A stretch of 35,069 nucleotides of DNA, taken from Pseudomonadota bacterium (GTDB lineage: Bacteria > Pseudomonadota > Alphaproteobacteria > Rhizobiales > Xanthobacteraceae). Shown piece by piece: positions 19,121 through 27,721 of this stretch. The position numbers and the translations under genes are program-made. The notes under the pieces were generated by a model. The model made no database searches. It was given only the letters and a program-made list of their open reading frames with translations, and was not told where the DNA came from. The stretch's first letter is position 1. Every line of letters starts with the position of its first letter. Location: contig JAGXAJ010000047.1 of assembly GCA_018971625.1 (NCBI GenBank), forward strand, positions 1 to 35,069, in the 5' to 3' direction.

Positions 19121-19456
19121 ATGTCAGTCGTTATTCGTCTCGCCCGCGCCGGCACCAAGAAGCGGCCGGTCTATCATGTCGTTGTCGCCGACTCCCGTTT
19201 TCCGCGCGACGGCCGCTTCATCGAACGTCTCGGCCATTTCAATCCGCTGCTGCCGAAGGATAACGAGGCGCGGCTCAAGCTCGACATGGACAAGGTAAAG
19301 GCCTGGCTCGCCAAGGGCGCGCAGCCGTCCGATCGGGTGACGCGTTTTCTCGATGCCGCCGGCGTCGTGAAGCGCACCGCGCGCAACAACCCGGAAAAGG
19401 CCGTGCCGCGCAAGGAGCGTAAAGCGCAAGCCGAAGCCGCCGCCAAGTCGGCATAA
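19121..19456 (+). CDS. rpsP: 30S ribosomal protein S16
   Basis: The 111-residue small-subunit protein opens [26 protein letters not shown], the invariant S16 block, followed by [11 protein letters not shown] and the later [12 protein letters not shown]. It is longer than E. coli S16 (82 aa) because of a basic Ala/Lys-rich extension ([13 protein letters not shown]), usual in alphaproteobacteria. CAGGAG lies 9 bases before ATG 19121. It is followed 18 bases later by rimM, the standard order. Confidence 0.98.
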   Translation: MSVVIRLARAGTKKRPVYHVVVADSRFPRDGRFIERLGHFNPLLPKDNEARLKLDMDKVKAWLAKGAQPSDRVTRFLDAAGVVKRTARNNPEKAVPRKERKAQAEAAAKSA

Positions 19457-19474
19457 GCATCAGGGCGAGCGACG

Positions 19475-20023
19475 GTGCCAGCACCGATTTGCGTCGCTCG
19501 GATCGGCGCCCCGCATGGCGTGCGTGGCGCGGTGAAACTGTGGACATTCACCGAAGACCCGCTGGCCGTGAAGCACTACGGCCCGCTGATGACCGGGGAC
19601 GGCGCGCGCCAGTTCGAGGTAGCGCAGCTCCGCGAAGCCAGGGGACATCTGGTGGCGACGCTGAAGGGCGTCGCCACCCGCGAGGAGGCCGAACGGCTCA
19701 ACGGCCTTGAACTCTATGTCGCGCGCGAAAAACTGCCCGCGACCGATGAGGATGAATATTATCACGCCGATCTGATCGGGCTCACCGCGGTCACGACCGC
19801 AAATGAGCCGCTCGGTCGCGTTATCGGCATCCATAATTTCGGCGCTGGCGACATCGTCGAGATCGCGCCGCCGCAAGGCGCAACGATGCTGCTGCCGTTT
19901 ACCAACGCCGTGGTGCCAACGGTCGACATCGCTGGCGGGCGTATGGTGATTGAATTGCCGCAAGAGATCGACGGCGATGATCGGGCATCCGCCAACAGCC
20001 CCCGCGAAAGCGAGAGTTCATAG
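19475..20023 (+). CDS. rimM: Ribosome maturation factor RimM
   Basis: The 182-residue factor binds S19 and helps assemble the 30S head. The N-terminal RimM domain opens with [24 protein letters not shown] and contains [22 protein letters not shown]. The C-terminal PRC-barrel region covers [36 protein letters not shown]. The start is GTG 19475, since no ATG lies in frame at the expected position; GAGCGA upstream is a weak ribosome binding site. A hydrophilic tail of about 15 residues follows the domain. A 119-base gap separates it from trmD. Confidence 0.96.
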   Translation: MPAPICVARIGAPHGVRGAVKLWTFTEDPLAVKHYGPLMTGDGARQFEVAQLREARGHLVATLKGVATREEAERLNGLELYVAREKLPATDEDEYYHADLIGLTAVTTANEPLGRVIGIHNFGAGDIVEIAPPQGATMLLPFTNAVVPTVDIAGGRMVIELPQEIDGDDRASANSPRESESS

Positions 20024-20142
20024 GCGCTCGCACTCAGTGTGTTGTGCCGACCTCAAGCTCGCCGATTCAGGACAGGCCGAGAATGCTGCCACCCTGAAGC
20101 AGGGCCTCGACCTTACCGCATGGATGCCTTAACGGAACGGCG

Positions 20143-20868
20143 ATGAGTTCCAACCCCACAATTTGGCGCGCGACCGTCCTGACCCTGTTTCCGGAAATGT
20201 TTCCGGGGCCGCTGGGCATCAGCCTCGCCGGCAAGGCGCTGTCGTCCGGGGTCTGGGCACTCGAAGCCCGCGACATCAGGGATTCCGCCGTCGATCGCCA
20301 CCGCAGCGTCGACGACACCCCGGCGGGCGGTGGGCCCGGCATGGTGCTGCGCGCCGACGTCCTGGCGGCAGCAATCGATGCCGCCGAATTGGCTCCCGAC
20401 GCGCCGCGACATCGCCCTCGCCTCCTGATGAGCCCGAGGGGTCGGCCATTGACCCAGTCGGAGGTCGTCGTGCTTGCCGCAGGACCCGGTCCGCTGATCG
20501 TCTGCGGCCGATTTGAGGGGGTCGACCAGCGGGTGATTGAGGCGCGTGGGCTCGAGGAGGTTTCGGTCGGCGATTACGTGCTGTCCGGCGGTGAAATCGC
20601 TGCGATGGTCTTGATCGACGCCTGCGTTCGACTGCTGCCGGGGGTCATGGGCAAATTGGCTTCCGGGGAGGATGAAAGCTTCTCCGGCGGATTACTGGAA
20701 TACCCGCAATATACCCGTCCGCAGACCTTCGAGGGCCGCCCAATCCCCGAAGTCCTGATCTCGGGCGATCATGCCCGGGTGGCGGCCTGGCGACAGGCCG
20801 AGGCCGAAGCCCTGACCCGGCAACGGCGGCCCGACCTCTGGGCTCTGAAGGGAAGGGATGCCAAATGA
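20143..20868 (+). CDS. trmD: tRNA (guanine37-N1)-methyltransferase TrmD
   Basis: The 241-residue SPOUT methyltransferase makes m1G37 in tRNAs with G36, preventing +1 frameshifts. The trefoil-knot SAM site is visible as [18 protein letters not shown] and [16 protein letters not shown]. Upstream are the family blocks [19 protein letters not shown] and [14 protein letters not shown]. The C-terminal domain with [24 protein letters not shown] binds tRNA. Start ATG 20143. Together with mtaB this window encodes two different enzymes acting at tRNA position 37. Confidence 0.97.
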   Translation: MSSNPTIWRATVLTLFPEMFPGPLGISLAGKALSSGVWALEARDIRDSAVDRHRSVDDTPAGGGPGMVLRADVLAAAIDAAELAPDAPRHRPRLLMSPRGRPLTQSEVVVLAAGPGPLIVCGRFEGVDQRVIEARGLEEVSVGDYVLSGGEIAAMVLIDACVRLLPGVMGKLASGEDESFSGGLLEYPQYTRPQTFEGRPIPEVLISGDHARVAAWRQAEAEALTRQRRPDLWALKGRDAK

Positions 20869-20890
20869 GCCCGAAAAACACGACCAAAGG

Positions 20891-20919
20891 GTGACAACGG
20901 CGCGCGCTTGCCGTATATG
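20891..20919 (+). promoter_or_regulatory. Candidate sigma-70-type promoter for rplS
   Basis: GTGACA (20891-20896) and TATATG (20914-20919) are separated by 17 bases, in the 142-base gap between trmD and rplS and about 90 bases before the rplS start. It would allow rplS to be expressed apart from the trmD operon. This is a match by eye only. Confidence 0.35.
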
Positions 20920-21010
20920 AGCGCCAAATCCGCGCAATGGCAGGATAGATGGACGTTCGCGCAGCCCCGCGTTGACTGGCTGAGGCGCGCCGCCGATGGA
21001 GATTTCTGCA

Positions 21011-21391
21011 ATGAACCTTATTCAAGAGCTCGAAAAAGAGCAGTTCGAAAAGCTGTCCGCCGCGCGCGCGATCCCCGATTTTGCACCTGGCGACACCCTG
21101 ATCGTCAACGTCAAGGTGGTCGAAGGTGATCGCTCCCGCGTGCAGGCCTATGAAGGCGTCTGCATTGGCCGCACCGGCGGCGGCCTCAACGAGAGCTTCA
21201 CGGTTCGCAAGATTTCCTACGGCGAAGGCGTCGAGCGCGTGTTCCCGGTGATGTCGCCGATGATCGACTCGATCAAGGTGGTGCGTCGCGGCAAGGTGCG
21301 TCGCGCCAAGCTCTATTATCTGCGCAACCTGCGCGGCAAGTCGGCCCGCATCGTCGAGAAGACGGAGCACAAGGCGGCCGTCGGCGAATAA
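21011..21391 (+). CDS. rplS: 50S ribosomal protein L19
   Basis: The 126-residue large-subunit protein lies at the 30S-50S interface. It opens [15 protein letters not shown], followed by [31 protein letters not shown], the invariant [19 protein letters not shown], and [18 protein letters not shown] 21011 is chosen because GGAG lies 9-12 bases upstream and the residues from the earlier ATG (20996) are not family sequence. It is the last gene of the ribosomal cluster; a strong hairpin follows about 27 bases after its stop. Confidence 0.98.
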   Translation: MNLIQELEKEQFEKLSAARAIPDFAPGDTLIVNVKVVEGDRSRVQAYEGVCIGRTGGGLNESFTVRKISYGEGVERVFPVMSPMIDSIKVVRRGKVRRAKLYYLRNLRGKSARIVEKTEHKAAVGE

Positions 21392-21417
21392 TCGCGCCAC
21401 GCACACCTTGGAATTAT

Positions 21418-21446
21418 CAACGGCCTCGGCTCACGCCGGGCCGTTG
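21418..21446. terminator. Strong hairpin after rplS
   Basis: CAACGGCC (21418-21425) pairs with GGCCGTTG (21439-21446), and inside the loop CGGC pairs with GCCG, giving a 12-bp stem with one bulged T and a TCAC tetraloop. No U-tract follows. It probably marks the end of the rplS transcript, by stabilisation or Rho-aided termination. Confidence 0.55.
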
Positions 21447-21741
21447 GCGTCTGGCGACGAGCTTGACGCCGACTTGGCGGTGACCCTGGCGGTAAACGGA
21501 TATCGCGCCTGGCTGGCTCATATGCTATGAGGCTGGAATGGTTCCAGATCAAACCAGTACGGTTTGCCGGCGCGTCGTGATCGACGATCGCAGTCGCCTG
21601 CCCGGCCGCTTCTTCGGGCGCTTCACGACCTCGGCGACGTCGGAGCTTAGCTGCGCGCGTTGATGCCGCGCTGACGTTTTCGCATCTGGTGCGCCTTCGC
21701 GCTTCTCCGCCCAAACGAAGAATCCTTCGGAGCTGACGCTC
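21447..21741. other. rplS-leuC spacer
   Basis: Together with the hairpin before it, this makes a 350-base gap. I see no leucine-rich leader peptide or attenuator ahead of leuC. A possible 41-codon plus-strand ORF (21538-21663) is listed separately. The minus-strand ORF across this stretch overlaps rplS and lacks family features, so it is treated as non-coding. leuC has GGAG at 21728-21731, about 10 bases before its start. Confidence 0.4.
21538..21663 (+). CDS. Possible 41-codon small ORF
   Basis: A short basic peptide starting MVPDQTSTVCRRVVIDDRSR. GAGG lies 5 bases before the ATG, and about three quarters of third codon positions are G or C, as in neighbouring genes. No family, signal peptide or membrane segment is recognised. 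It may be chance in GC-rich sequence. Confidence 0.2.
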   Translation: MVPDQTSTVCRRVVIDDRSRLPGRFFGRFTTSATSELSCAR

Positions 21742-23148
21742 ATGTCCAAACCGACCACGCTATACGACAAGATCTGGAACGACCATCTGGTGCACGAGGC
21801 CGAAGATGGCACCTGCCTGCTCTATATCGATCGCCATCTGGTGCACGAGGTGACTTCGCCGCAGGCCTTCGAGGGGTTGCGCGCTTCGGGGCGCAAGGTG
21901 CACGCGCCGGAGAAAACGCTGGCCGTGGTCGACCACAACGTTCCGACCACCGACCGTTCCAAGCCCAATCCGGACCCGGAAAGCATCGAGCAGATGCGGG
22001 TGATGGCGGAGAACGCCAAGGAATTCGGCATCGAATATTATGACGAGTTCGATCTTCGCCAGGGCATCGTGCACGTGATCGGCCCCGAACAGGGCTTCAC
22101 ATTGCCTGGCACCACCATCGTCTGCGGCGACAGCCACACTTCGACGCATGGCGCGTTCGGCGCGTTGGCACACGGCATCGGCACTTCGGAGGTCGAACAT
22201 GTGCTGGCGACGCAAACGCTGATCCAGAAGAAGGCCAAGAACATGCGCGCCGTGGTCGACGGCGTGTTGCCCGACGGCGTGACTGGCAAGGACATCATCC
22301 TCGCCATCATCGGCGAGATCGGCACCGCCGGCGGCACCGGCTATGTGCTGGAATATGCCGGCGATGCGATCCGCGCGCTCAGCATGGAAGGCCGCATGAC
22401 GGTCTGCAACATGTCGATCGAAGGCGGCGCCCGCGCCGGCCTGGTCGCGCCGGATGAGAAAGCGTTCGAATTCCTCAAAGGCCGCCCCAAATCGCCGAAG
22501 GGCGAAGCCTGGGATGCGGCGATGCGTTATTGGGAGAAGCTGCGCTCCGATCCGGACGCGCATTTCGATCACGAGATCCGGCTCGATGCCGCCAAGCTGC
22601 CGCCGATCGTGACCTGGGGAACCTCGCCCGAGGACGTGGTGTCGATCTTGGGTGTCGTGCCCGATCCCGACAAGATCGAAGACGAGGCCAAGCGGATCTC
22701 GAAGCACCGCGCGCTGAGCTATATGGGCCTGAAGCCGGGCACCAGGATTACCGACATCAAGCTCGACCGTGTCTTCATCGGCTCCTGCACCAACGGCCGC
22801 ATCGAGGATTTGCGCGCGGCAGCGAAGATCGCCGAAGGCAAAACCGTCAACGGGCATGTCAACGCGATGATCGTGCCGGGGTCGGGCATCGTGAAGCAGC
22901 AGGCGGAAGCTGAAGGTCTCGACAAGATATTCATCAAGGCCGGCTTCGAATGGCGCGAGCCCGGCTGCTCGATGTGCCTTGCGATGAATCCGGACAAGCT
23001 GTCACCCGAAGAGCGCTGTGCCTCGACCTCGAACCGCAATTTCGAGGGCCGCCAGGGCTTCAAGGGCCGCACCCATTTGGTGTCGCCGGCGATGGCCGCC
23101 GCCGCCGCGATCGCCGGGCACTTTGTCGATATCCGGGAGTGGCGATAA
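21742..23148 (+). CDS. leuC: 3-isopropylmalate dehydratase large subunit LeuC
   Basis: The 468-residue aconitase-family subunit isomerises 2-isopropylmalate to 3-isopropylmalate in leucine synthesis, with LeuD. [4Fe-4S] ligands are Cys349 ([12 protein letters not shown]), Cys409 and Cys412 ([12 protein letters not shown]). Further blocks are [32 protein letters not shown] and the C-terminal [22 protein letters not shown]. The start is ATG 21742, [17 protein letters not shown]. leuD follows only after 1350 bases containing three unrelated small genes, so the two subunits are not directly adjacent. Confidence 0.98.
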   Translation: MSKPTTLYDKIWNDHLVHEAEDGTCLLYIDRHLVHEVTSPQAFEGLRASGRKVHAPEKTLAVVDHNVPTTDRSKPNPDPESIEQMRVMAENAKEFGIEYYDEFDLRQGIVHVIGPEQGFTLPGTTIVCGDSHTSTHGAFGALAHGIGTSEVEHVLATQTLIQKKAKNMRAVVDGVLPDGVTGKDIILAIIGEIGTAGGTGYVLEYAGDAIRALSMEGRMTVCNMSIEGGARAGLVAPDEKAFEFLKGRPKSPKGEAWDAAMRYWEKLRSDPDAHFDHEIRLDAAKLPPIVTWGTSPEDVVSILGVVPDPDKIEDEAKRISKHRALSYMGLKPGTRITDIKLDRVFIGSCTNGRIEDLRAAAKIAEGKTVNGHVNAMIVPGSGIVKQQAEAEGLDKIFIKAGFEWREPGCSMCLAMNPDKLSPEERCASTSNRNFEGRQGFKGRTHLVSPAMAAAAAIAGHFVDIREWR

Positions 23149-23252
23149 ACGCCCTCCCTGCGTCAACGTCGACACAATTTGGAAACGCCTCGTTAAGCCG
23201 TCGGGCGCAGACTGACGTTTTGCGGAGATAACTCTTTCGCAAGGAGCCAGTC

Positions 23253-23459
23253 GTGGCCGACAAACCCGAATTCGTCGATATGATCAGCGAGGCGACGCGC
23301 CAGTCGCGGCGCCGGACCTCGACGGTCATTGTCGAGCCCGTGGCGGTCAAGGAACGGTCGCGGATCAGCCATTGGCCGCCTGACCGCATGGTGCAGTGGC
23401 GGCTGGAAAACCTGACGCCGTGGAAGCTGAAATCCTGGAAATTCAAGAGCTGGGATTGA
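23253..23459 (+). CDS. Small hypothetical protein between leuC and leuD
   Basis: A 68-residue protein, start GTG 23253, with AAGGAG (23241-23246) six bases upstream, a good reason to call it real. It is hydrophilic and basic: MADKPEFVDMISEATRQSRR at the N-terminus, then a Trp-rich C-terminal half (SHWPPDRMVQWRLENL, then repeated W-K-x-K-S-W). No signal peptide or membrane segment. I do not recognise the family. The regular Trp/Lys pattern in the last 25 residues could suit membrane-surface or nucleic-acid contact, which is speculation. Confidence 0.65.
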   Translation: MADKPEFVDMISEATRQSRRRTSTVIVEPVAVKERSRISHWPPDRMVQWRLENLTPWKLKSWKFKSWD

Positions 23460-23520
23460 GCGCAATGCTGGCACGCTAAGCCCTTTTCCGTTGCGATGGA
23501 ATCGGAACGGGGGCTCTAGA

Positions 23521-23607
23521 TTCTTGTTTTGACGCGTTTTCTTTACCCGAACCGGTATCCACCCACGGATCAAGTCCGAGGAGCATGTTTCGCTCGAAAA
23601 CGCTCTA
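23521..23607. repeat. Dispersed intergenic repeat, family D copy 2
   Basis: The element opens with TTGTTTTGACGCGTTTTCTT and closes with TTTCGCTCGAAAACGCTCT, so its ends are partly complementary (GCGTTTT / AAAACGC). The first half matches copy 1 at 632-680. It overlaps the very end of the following minus-strand gene by a few bases. Confidence 0.6.
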
Positions 23608-23934
23608 ACCGGGACGCCAGTAGCAGTGCATGCGCGGTACGATCACCGTGCCGCTCGGCCGGTATTCTTTGACATAGTCCGCAGTGCAGTCACGTACCGC
23701 GTTCGGCCCCGGATTGTAGCGGGGATAGACATCGGGCTCGGCCTCGTAGCGCGGGTAAATCCGCAGCCGCCGCAGCGGCCGGCCAGGGCGGTGGGGTGCC
23801 GCAGGCGCAGCATCCGGCGCCACTTGCGCGACCTGCGTTCCCGACGGCGCGGTTTGGGCCATGGTTCCCGATGCCGGCCAAAGCAAGATGCCCGCCAAAG
23901 CGAGATATATCGCAGCCGTTTGCATAAGGATCAT
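23605..23934 (-). CDS. Small secreted protein of unknown function
   Basis: A 109-residue protein with a clear signal peptide (TAAIYLALAGILLWPASGTMAQ), an Ala/Pro-rich linker, then a basic segment RPGRPLRRLRIYPRYE and a C-terminal segment with two YPRY motifs and two cysteines (VRDCTADY and RMHCYWRPG) that could form a disulfide in the periplasm. Similar short secreted proteins ending in a Cys-containing segment are common in Bradyrhizobium, but I cannot attach a function. Divergent from the metallopeptidase gene. Confidence 0.7.
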   Translation of the reverse strand: MILMQTAAIYLALAGILLWPASGTMAQTAPSGTQVAQVAPDAAPAAPHRPGRPLRRLRIYPRYEAEPDVYPRYNPGPNAVRDCTADYVKEYRPSGTVIVPRMHCYWRPG

Positions 23935-24020
23935 GAGCCCACCCGAACCTTGACTATCCGGATTCTAGCATTCGCCGCCCATTGCAGCTAGCGCTGTTGC
24001 GAACGAGGGAGCCAAAGCAA

Positions 24021-24428
24021 ATGATGTGGACCTCCGCCAAAGCACCGTCGCTGGCCGAGATGGAAGCCATGGCGCACGATATATTCGAGCGCCTGCCGAA
24101 GGGATTTCGCGCTCGGTGCGAGGGCGTGGTTGTCCGCGTTGATGATTTCCCGACCGAGGAAGTCCTCGACGAGATGAAAGCCGGGAGCGAATTCGACCTG
24201 CTTGGCCTGTTCCTGGGCATCGGCCTGCCATTCCGAAGCCATGACGACATCGCGCGGTTACCCAATCTGGTCTGGCTCTACCGGCGGCCGATCCTGGATT
24301 ATTGGGCCGAGCATGACGAAACGCTCGGCCGTATCGTCCGCCACGTGCTGATTCACGAGATCGGCCATCATTTTGGGCTATCCGACGCCGACATGGCTGG
24401 CATCGAGGCCCAGCACGATACCGATTAG
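24021..24428 (+). CDS. Zincin-like metallopeptidase family protein
   Basis: A 135-residue mini-zincin of the small metallopeptidase family once called DUF1025 (possible zinc metallopeptidase, PF06262-type). The metal-binding motif [11 protein letters not shown] (His112, Glu113, His116) is intact, and [10 protein letters not shown] plus [12 protein letters not shown] upstream are typical. The third ligand is probably the conserved acidic residue in SDADM. No signal peptide, so cytoplasmic. The substrate is unknown. The frame is open from 23982, but ATG 24021 (or 24024) fits family length. It sits directly before leuD. Confidence 0.85.
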   Translation: MMWTSAKAPSLAEMEAMAHDIFERLPKGFRARCEGVVVRVDDFPTEEVLDEMKAGSEFDLLGLFLGIGLPFRSHDDIARLPNLVWLYRRPILDYWAEHDETLGRIVRHVLIHEIGHHFGLSDADMAGIEAQHDTD

Positions 24429-24498
24429 CGCTTTGATGCGGCCCGCATTCGCGATAAAGTGCGGCACAATTCGTCAATCCAAACAAAGCAGTGCAGAG

Positions 24499-25104
24499 AT
24501 GGATAGGTTCACCACGCTGGAAGGCGTCGCGGCGCCGCTGAAGATCATCAATGTCGACACCGACATGATCATTCCGAAGCAGTACCTCAAAACCATCAAG
24601 CGCACCGGTCTCGGCAAGGGCCTGTTCGCCGAACAGCGCTACAGGGAAGACGGCAGCGAGAACCCGGATTTCATTCTCAACAAGCCCGCCTACCGCAACG
24701 CCAGGGTGCTGGTCGCCGGCGACAATTTCGGCTGCGGCTCGAGCCGCGAGCACGCGCCGTGGGCGCTGCTCGATTTCGGCATTCGCTGCGTGATCTCGAC
24801 CTCGTTCGGCGACATCTTCTACAACAACTGCTTCAAGAACGGCGTGCTGCCGATCCGAGTTTCGCAGGAAAACCTCGACAAATTGTTCGACGACGCCGAG
24901 CGCGGCGCCAACGCGACCCTGACCATCGACCTGCACAACCAGGAAATCCGCGGACCCGACGGCGGCACCGTGAAATTCGAGATCGATCCGTTCCGCAAGC
25001 ATTGCCTGCTCAACGGCCTCGACGACATCGGATTGACGATGGAAAAGAAGGCGTCGATCAACAGCTACGAGGCCAAGGCGAAAGCCGAGCGCGCCTGGGC
25101 TTGA
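24499..25104 (+). CDS. leuD: 3-isopropylmalate dehydratase small subunit LeuD
   Basis: The 201-residue swivel-domain subunit joins LeuC to form isopropylmalate isomerase. Markers are [16 protein letters not shown] near the N-terminus, the substrate-binding [14 protein letters not shown], and CFKNGVLPI. Start ATG 24499 gives [22 protein letters not shown], the usual opening; the earlier in-frame codons overlap the metallopeptidase gene in another frame. Separated from leuC by three small genes. Confidence 0.98.
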   Translation: MDRFTTLEGVAAPLKIINVDTDMIIPKQYLKTIKRTGLGKGLFAEQRYREDGSENPDFILNKPAYRNARVLVAGDNFGCGSSREHAPWALLDFGIRCVISTSFGDIFYNNCFKNGVLPIRVSQENLDKLFDDAERGANATLTIDLHNQEIRGPDGGTVKFEIDPFRKHCLLNGLDDIGLTMEKKASINSYEAKAKAERAWA

Positions 25105-25157
25105 TCGCCCGAACCTGATTACTTGGCCTAATCTCTTCACTGCCAGGATCAACTAGC

Positions 25158-25961
25158 ATGCGGCCAGACGTCGTCACCTTCTGGCGTGGGCCGCTCGATC
25201 CGCTGCGCACCCTGTGCCTGAAATCGCAGGTCGCCGCCGGCCACAAGGTCACCGTCTACAGTTTCGATCCGCTGCCGGGCCTGCCCGACGGGGTCGGCAA
25301 TGCCGAGGCCGAGTCGATCCTGCCCTATTCGTTCTCCGAACGGCTGCGGCCGCCGCAACCGGATGGTTCGTGGCGCGACTGGACCACGCTGCAATACTCC
25401 GACTTCTTCCGGATCCGGCTGATGGCCAGGCACGCGAGGCCTGATCCTGCGCGCTTATGGCTGGACGCCGACGTGCTGCTGCTGAAGCCGGTCGAGATCG
25501 ATCCCGCCAGACCCTATTTCGCCTGGGAACGACCGCGAATGATCGGCAATTCGGTGTTGTATCTGCCGCCGGACGATCCGATCGTGACGGCGTTCGAAAA
25601 TCTTATAAAGCAGAACGAGCTGACGCCGGAATGGCTGTCGCTGAGCCATCGCGCCACCTTCTGGCTGCATCGGCTGCGCGGCGCATCGAACCGGCTCTCC
25701 GACATCCGCGTCGCGGTGTTCGGTCCCGCCGCGCTGACCGCACTGGCGCGCCGCGCCGATCAATTGCAATACGTCCTGCCGCTGAAGTCGTTTTACGCCG
25801 TCCATTCCTTGCCAAAACTGTTCTTCGACCGATCCGATTTTTCGGCGCTGATCAGCGATCCCGGCATCACAGGCTTTCACATCTCGCCAAAGGGCCGCGC
25901 CCGAACGAAGCCCGTCCCCGGCAGCCTCCATGCGTGGGCGGCGGAGAAATTCGGCAAATAG
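25158..25961 (+). CDS. DXD-motif glycosyltransferase
   Basis: A 267-residue soluble protein with the layout of sugar-binding DXD glycosyltransferases (Gly_transf_sug / alpha-1,4-GT-like). The N-terminal VVTFWRGPLDPLRTLCLKS strand-helix is followed by SDFFRIRLMA and the metal/nucleotide-sugar motif LWLDADVLLLKP (Asp103, Asp105). The C-terminal half carries FGPAALTAL and FYAVHSLP. No membrane segment. Donor and acceptor are unknown; it lacks polysaccharide genes around it, so the target may be a glycan made elsewhere. Start ATG 25158, 53 bases after leuD. It converges on the broken lyase gene with a 25-base gap. Confidence 0.75.
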   Translation: MRPDVVTFWRGPLDPLRTLCLKSQVAAGHKVTVYSFDPLPGLPDGVGNAEAESILPYSFSERLRPPQPDGSWRDWTTLQYSDFFRIRLMARHARPDPARLWLDADVLLLKPVEIDPARPYFAWERPRMIGNSVLYLPPDDPIVTAFENLIKQNELTPEWLSLSHRATFWLHRLRGASNRLSDIRVAVFGPAALTALARRADQLQYVLPLKSFYAVHSLPKLFFDRSDFSALISDPGITGFHISPKGRARTKPVPGSLHAWAAEKFGK

Positions 25962-25986
25962 TCGGCGTGACTTTCCTGTCCCTGAT

Positions 25987-26863
25987 TCATTTCCCCATCG
26001 CCGCGATGGCGTCGGCAATCGCGATGGTGCGCCTGGCCATCTCCACGTGCGGCCACTCGACCATGCGGCCATCGATCTGGATGGCGCCGCGCGAGGCGTT
26101 TTCCGGGCGCTCAAAGGCGGCGATGATTCTTCGCGCCTCTGCGACGTCCGCTGCGGGCGGGGTGAAGATCGCATTGCAAGCCTCGATCTGGCCGGGATGG
26201 ATCAGCGTCTTGCCGTCGAAGCCGAGATCGCGCGCTTGCGTGCATTCCTGGCCAAAGCCGTCGACATTGGAGAAATCGCTGTAGGGCCCGTCGAGAATTT
26301 CCAGGCCGTGCGCGCGCGTCGCCAGGATGCAATGCGTGATCATCGGGACCATCGCGGCGCGGCCGGGTTGCATTCTGATCCGCGTCTCGCGCGAGATATC
26401 ATGCGGCCCAAATACAAATCCGGCCAGGCGCGTTCTGGAATCGCGTGAGGCGGCGGCGAGCTTGTCGGCGTCCAGTACTCCGCGCGCTGTCTCGATCATG
26501 GCCCAGAGCTTGATCGACGCATCGGCGCCGATTGGCCAGCCGATCGCCGATCGCCTTGAGATCTTCGACGGTCGAAACCCTGGGCACCAGAATGCCATCC
26601 GGCTTGGCCCCGCCCGCCATGACGATGTCATCGGCGAACCATGGCGTATCCAGGCTGTTGGTGCGGATCCAGATCTCGCGCTTGCCAAAGCCCCGCGCCC
26701 CGATCGCCTGGGCGATCTGGTCGCGCGCCAGCCCCTTGGCGTCCGGCGCCACGGAGTCCTCGATATCGAGGATGAGCACGTCGGCGGGCAGGTTGCGCGC
26801 CTTTTCCAGCGCCCGCGCATTCGATCCGGGCATGAACAACAGGCTGCGGCGCGGGCGGATCAT
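25987..26863 (-). pseudogene. CoA-ester lyase (HpcH/HpaI/CitE family), frameshifted
   Basis: The sequence encodes a citrate-lyase-beta-like enzyme in two frames. The first part (start ATG 26863) reads RRSLLFMPGSNARALEKAR, DVLILDIEDSVAPDAKG, WIRTNSLDTPWF and GILVPRVSTVEDLKAIGDRLA. The rest continues in the next frame from IGADASIKLWAMIETARG through GFVFGPHDIS, FGQECTQARDLGFDGKTLIHPGQIEACN to the stop at 25987. The switch lies at about 26531-26533, after GDRLA, and is equivalent to a 2-base loss or 1-base gain. All other family blocks are intact, including the metal-site Glu and Asp regions, so it is either a very recent pseudogene or a sequencing error. An intact gene would be about 290 residues and would cleave a malyl- or citramalyl-CoA type ester. 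Confidence 0.85.
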
Positions 26864-26998
26864 GGGCGAGGTTCCCTGGATGTTTCGCCTTTGGTCCGGC
26901 TGACGGCGTCGTTGCCGGCTTCGAACCAGACCCGATATCATTTCGTCCCACCGCCCGAAAGGCTTGTTCGGGCCGGGCGCATATGGTTATCCATCGTC

Positions 26999-27640
26999 AT
27001 GGCCTCCTTTCCGCAACAACTGCTCGACGGCTACCGGAGCTTCACCACGCAACGGCTCCCGGCCGAACAATCGCGCTACCGCGAGCTCTCGGTGCGCGGG
27101 CAATCCCCCGAAGTCATGGTGATCGGCTGCTGCGATTCCCGCGTCTCGCCCGAAGTGATCTTCGACGCCGGTCCCGGTGAATTATTCGTGATGCGCAACA
27201 TCGCCAATCTGGTGCCGATCTATCAGCCCGACGCCAACGCGCATGGCGTCTCGGCAGCGCTGGAATTCGCGGTGAACGTATTGCACGTGAAACATATCGT
27301 CGTGCTCGGCCATGCGCAATGCGGCGGCATCCGCGCCTTCATCGACAAGGCGGCGCCGCTGTCGCCGGGCGATTTCATCGGCAAATGGATGGCAATGTTC
27401 GCCAGGCCCGGCGAAAAGGTCGAGCAACGCGACCAGGAGACGATGCAGGAGTTCACCGTCCGGATCGAGAAAGCCGCTGTGTTCCGCAGCCTGGAAAACC
27501 TTATGACGTTTCCGTTCGTGAAATCCGCCGTCGAGCGCGGCGAGATGATATTGCACGGCGCCTATTTCGGCGTCGCCAAGGGCACGCTGTTCGTGCTCGA
27601 TCCGGCGACAAAGGAATTCAAGAGCGCGCGCGAACCGTGA
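26999..27640 (+). CDS. Beta-class carbonic anhydrase
   Basis: The 213-residue enzyme hydrates CO2 to bicarbonate. Zinc ligands are visible as Cys44 (in GCCDSRVSPE, with the Asp46/Arg48 dyad), His105 and Cys108 (LGHAQCGGIRAF). NIANLVP follows the first block and FGVAKGTLFVLDP closes the fold. Start ATG 26999 is preceded by AT-rich sequence; the in-frame extension to 26327 is antisense to the lyase and not real. Bicarbonate supply would feed carboxylating enzymes; no partner transporter is adjacent. It converges on asd across a palindromic repeat. Confidence 0.94.
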   Translation: MASFPQQLLDGYRSFTTQRLPAEQSRYRELSVRGQSPEVMVIGCCDSRVSPEVIFDAGPGELFVMRNIANLVPIYQPDANAHGVSAALEFAVNVLHVKHIVVLGHAQCGGIRAFIDKAAPLSPGDFIGKWMAMFARPGEKVEQRDQETMQEFTVRIEKAAVFRSLENLMTFPFVKSAVERGEMILHGAYFGVAKGTLFVLDPATKEFKSAREP

Positions 27641-27644
27641 AGAT

Positions 27645-27718
27645 GGGCGAGTAGCGGATGGGGAATAGCGAGTGGAATTTCCTTCGCTACTTCCTATTCG
27701 CTACTTCCGACTCCCCTT
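27645..27718. repeat. Palindromic intergenic repeat, family F copy 1
   Basis: GCGAGTAGCGGATGGGGAAT on the left and TTCCTATTCGCTACTTCCGA on the right are imperfect inverted copies. A second copy lies at 32122-32189. It fills the gap between the converging carbonic anhydrase and asd genes (stops at 27640 and 27722), where it could act as a two-way transcript end. Confidence 0.7.
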
Positions 27719-27721
27719 TCC

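Noticed and set aside
26327..26998. N-terminal extension of the carbonic anhydrase frame
   Set aside because: It is antisense to the CoA-ester lyase and has no conserved sequence; the family N-terminus begins at ATG 26999.
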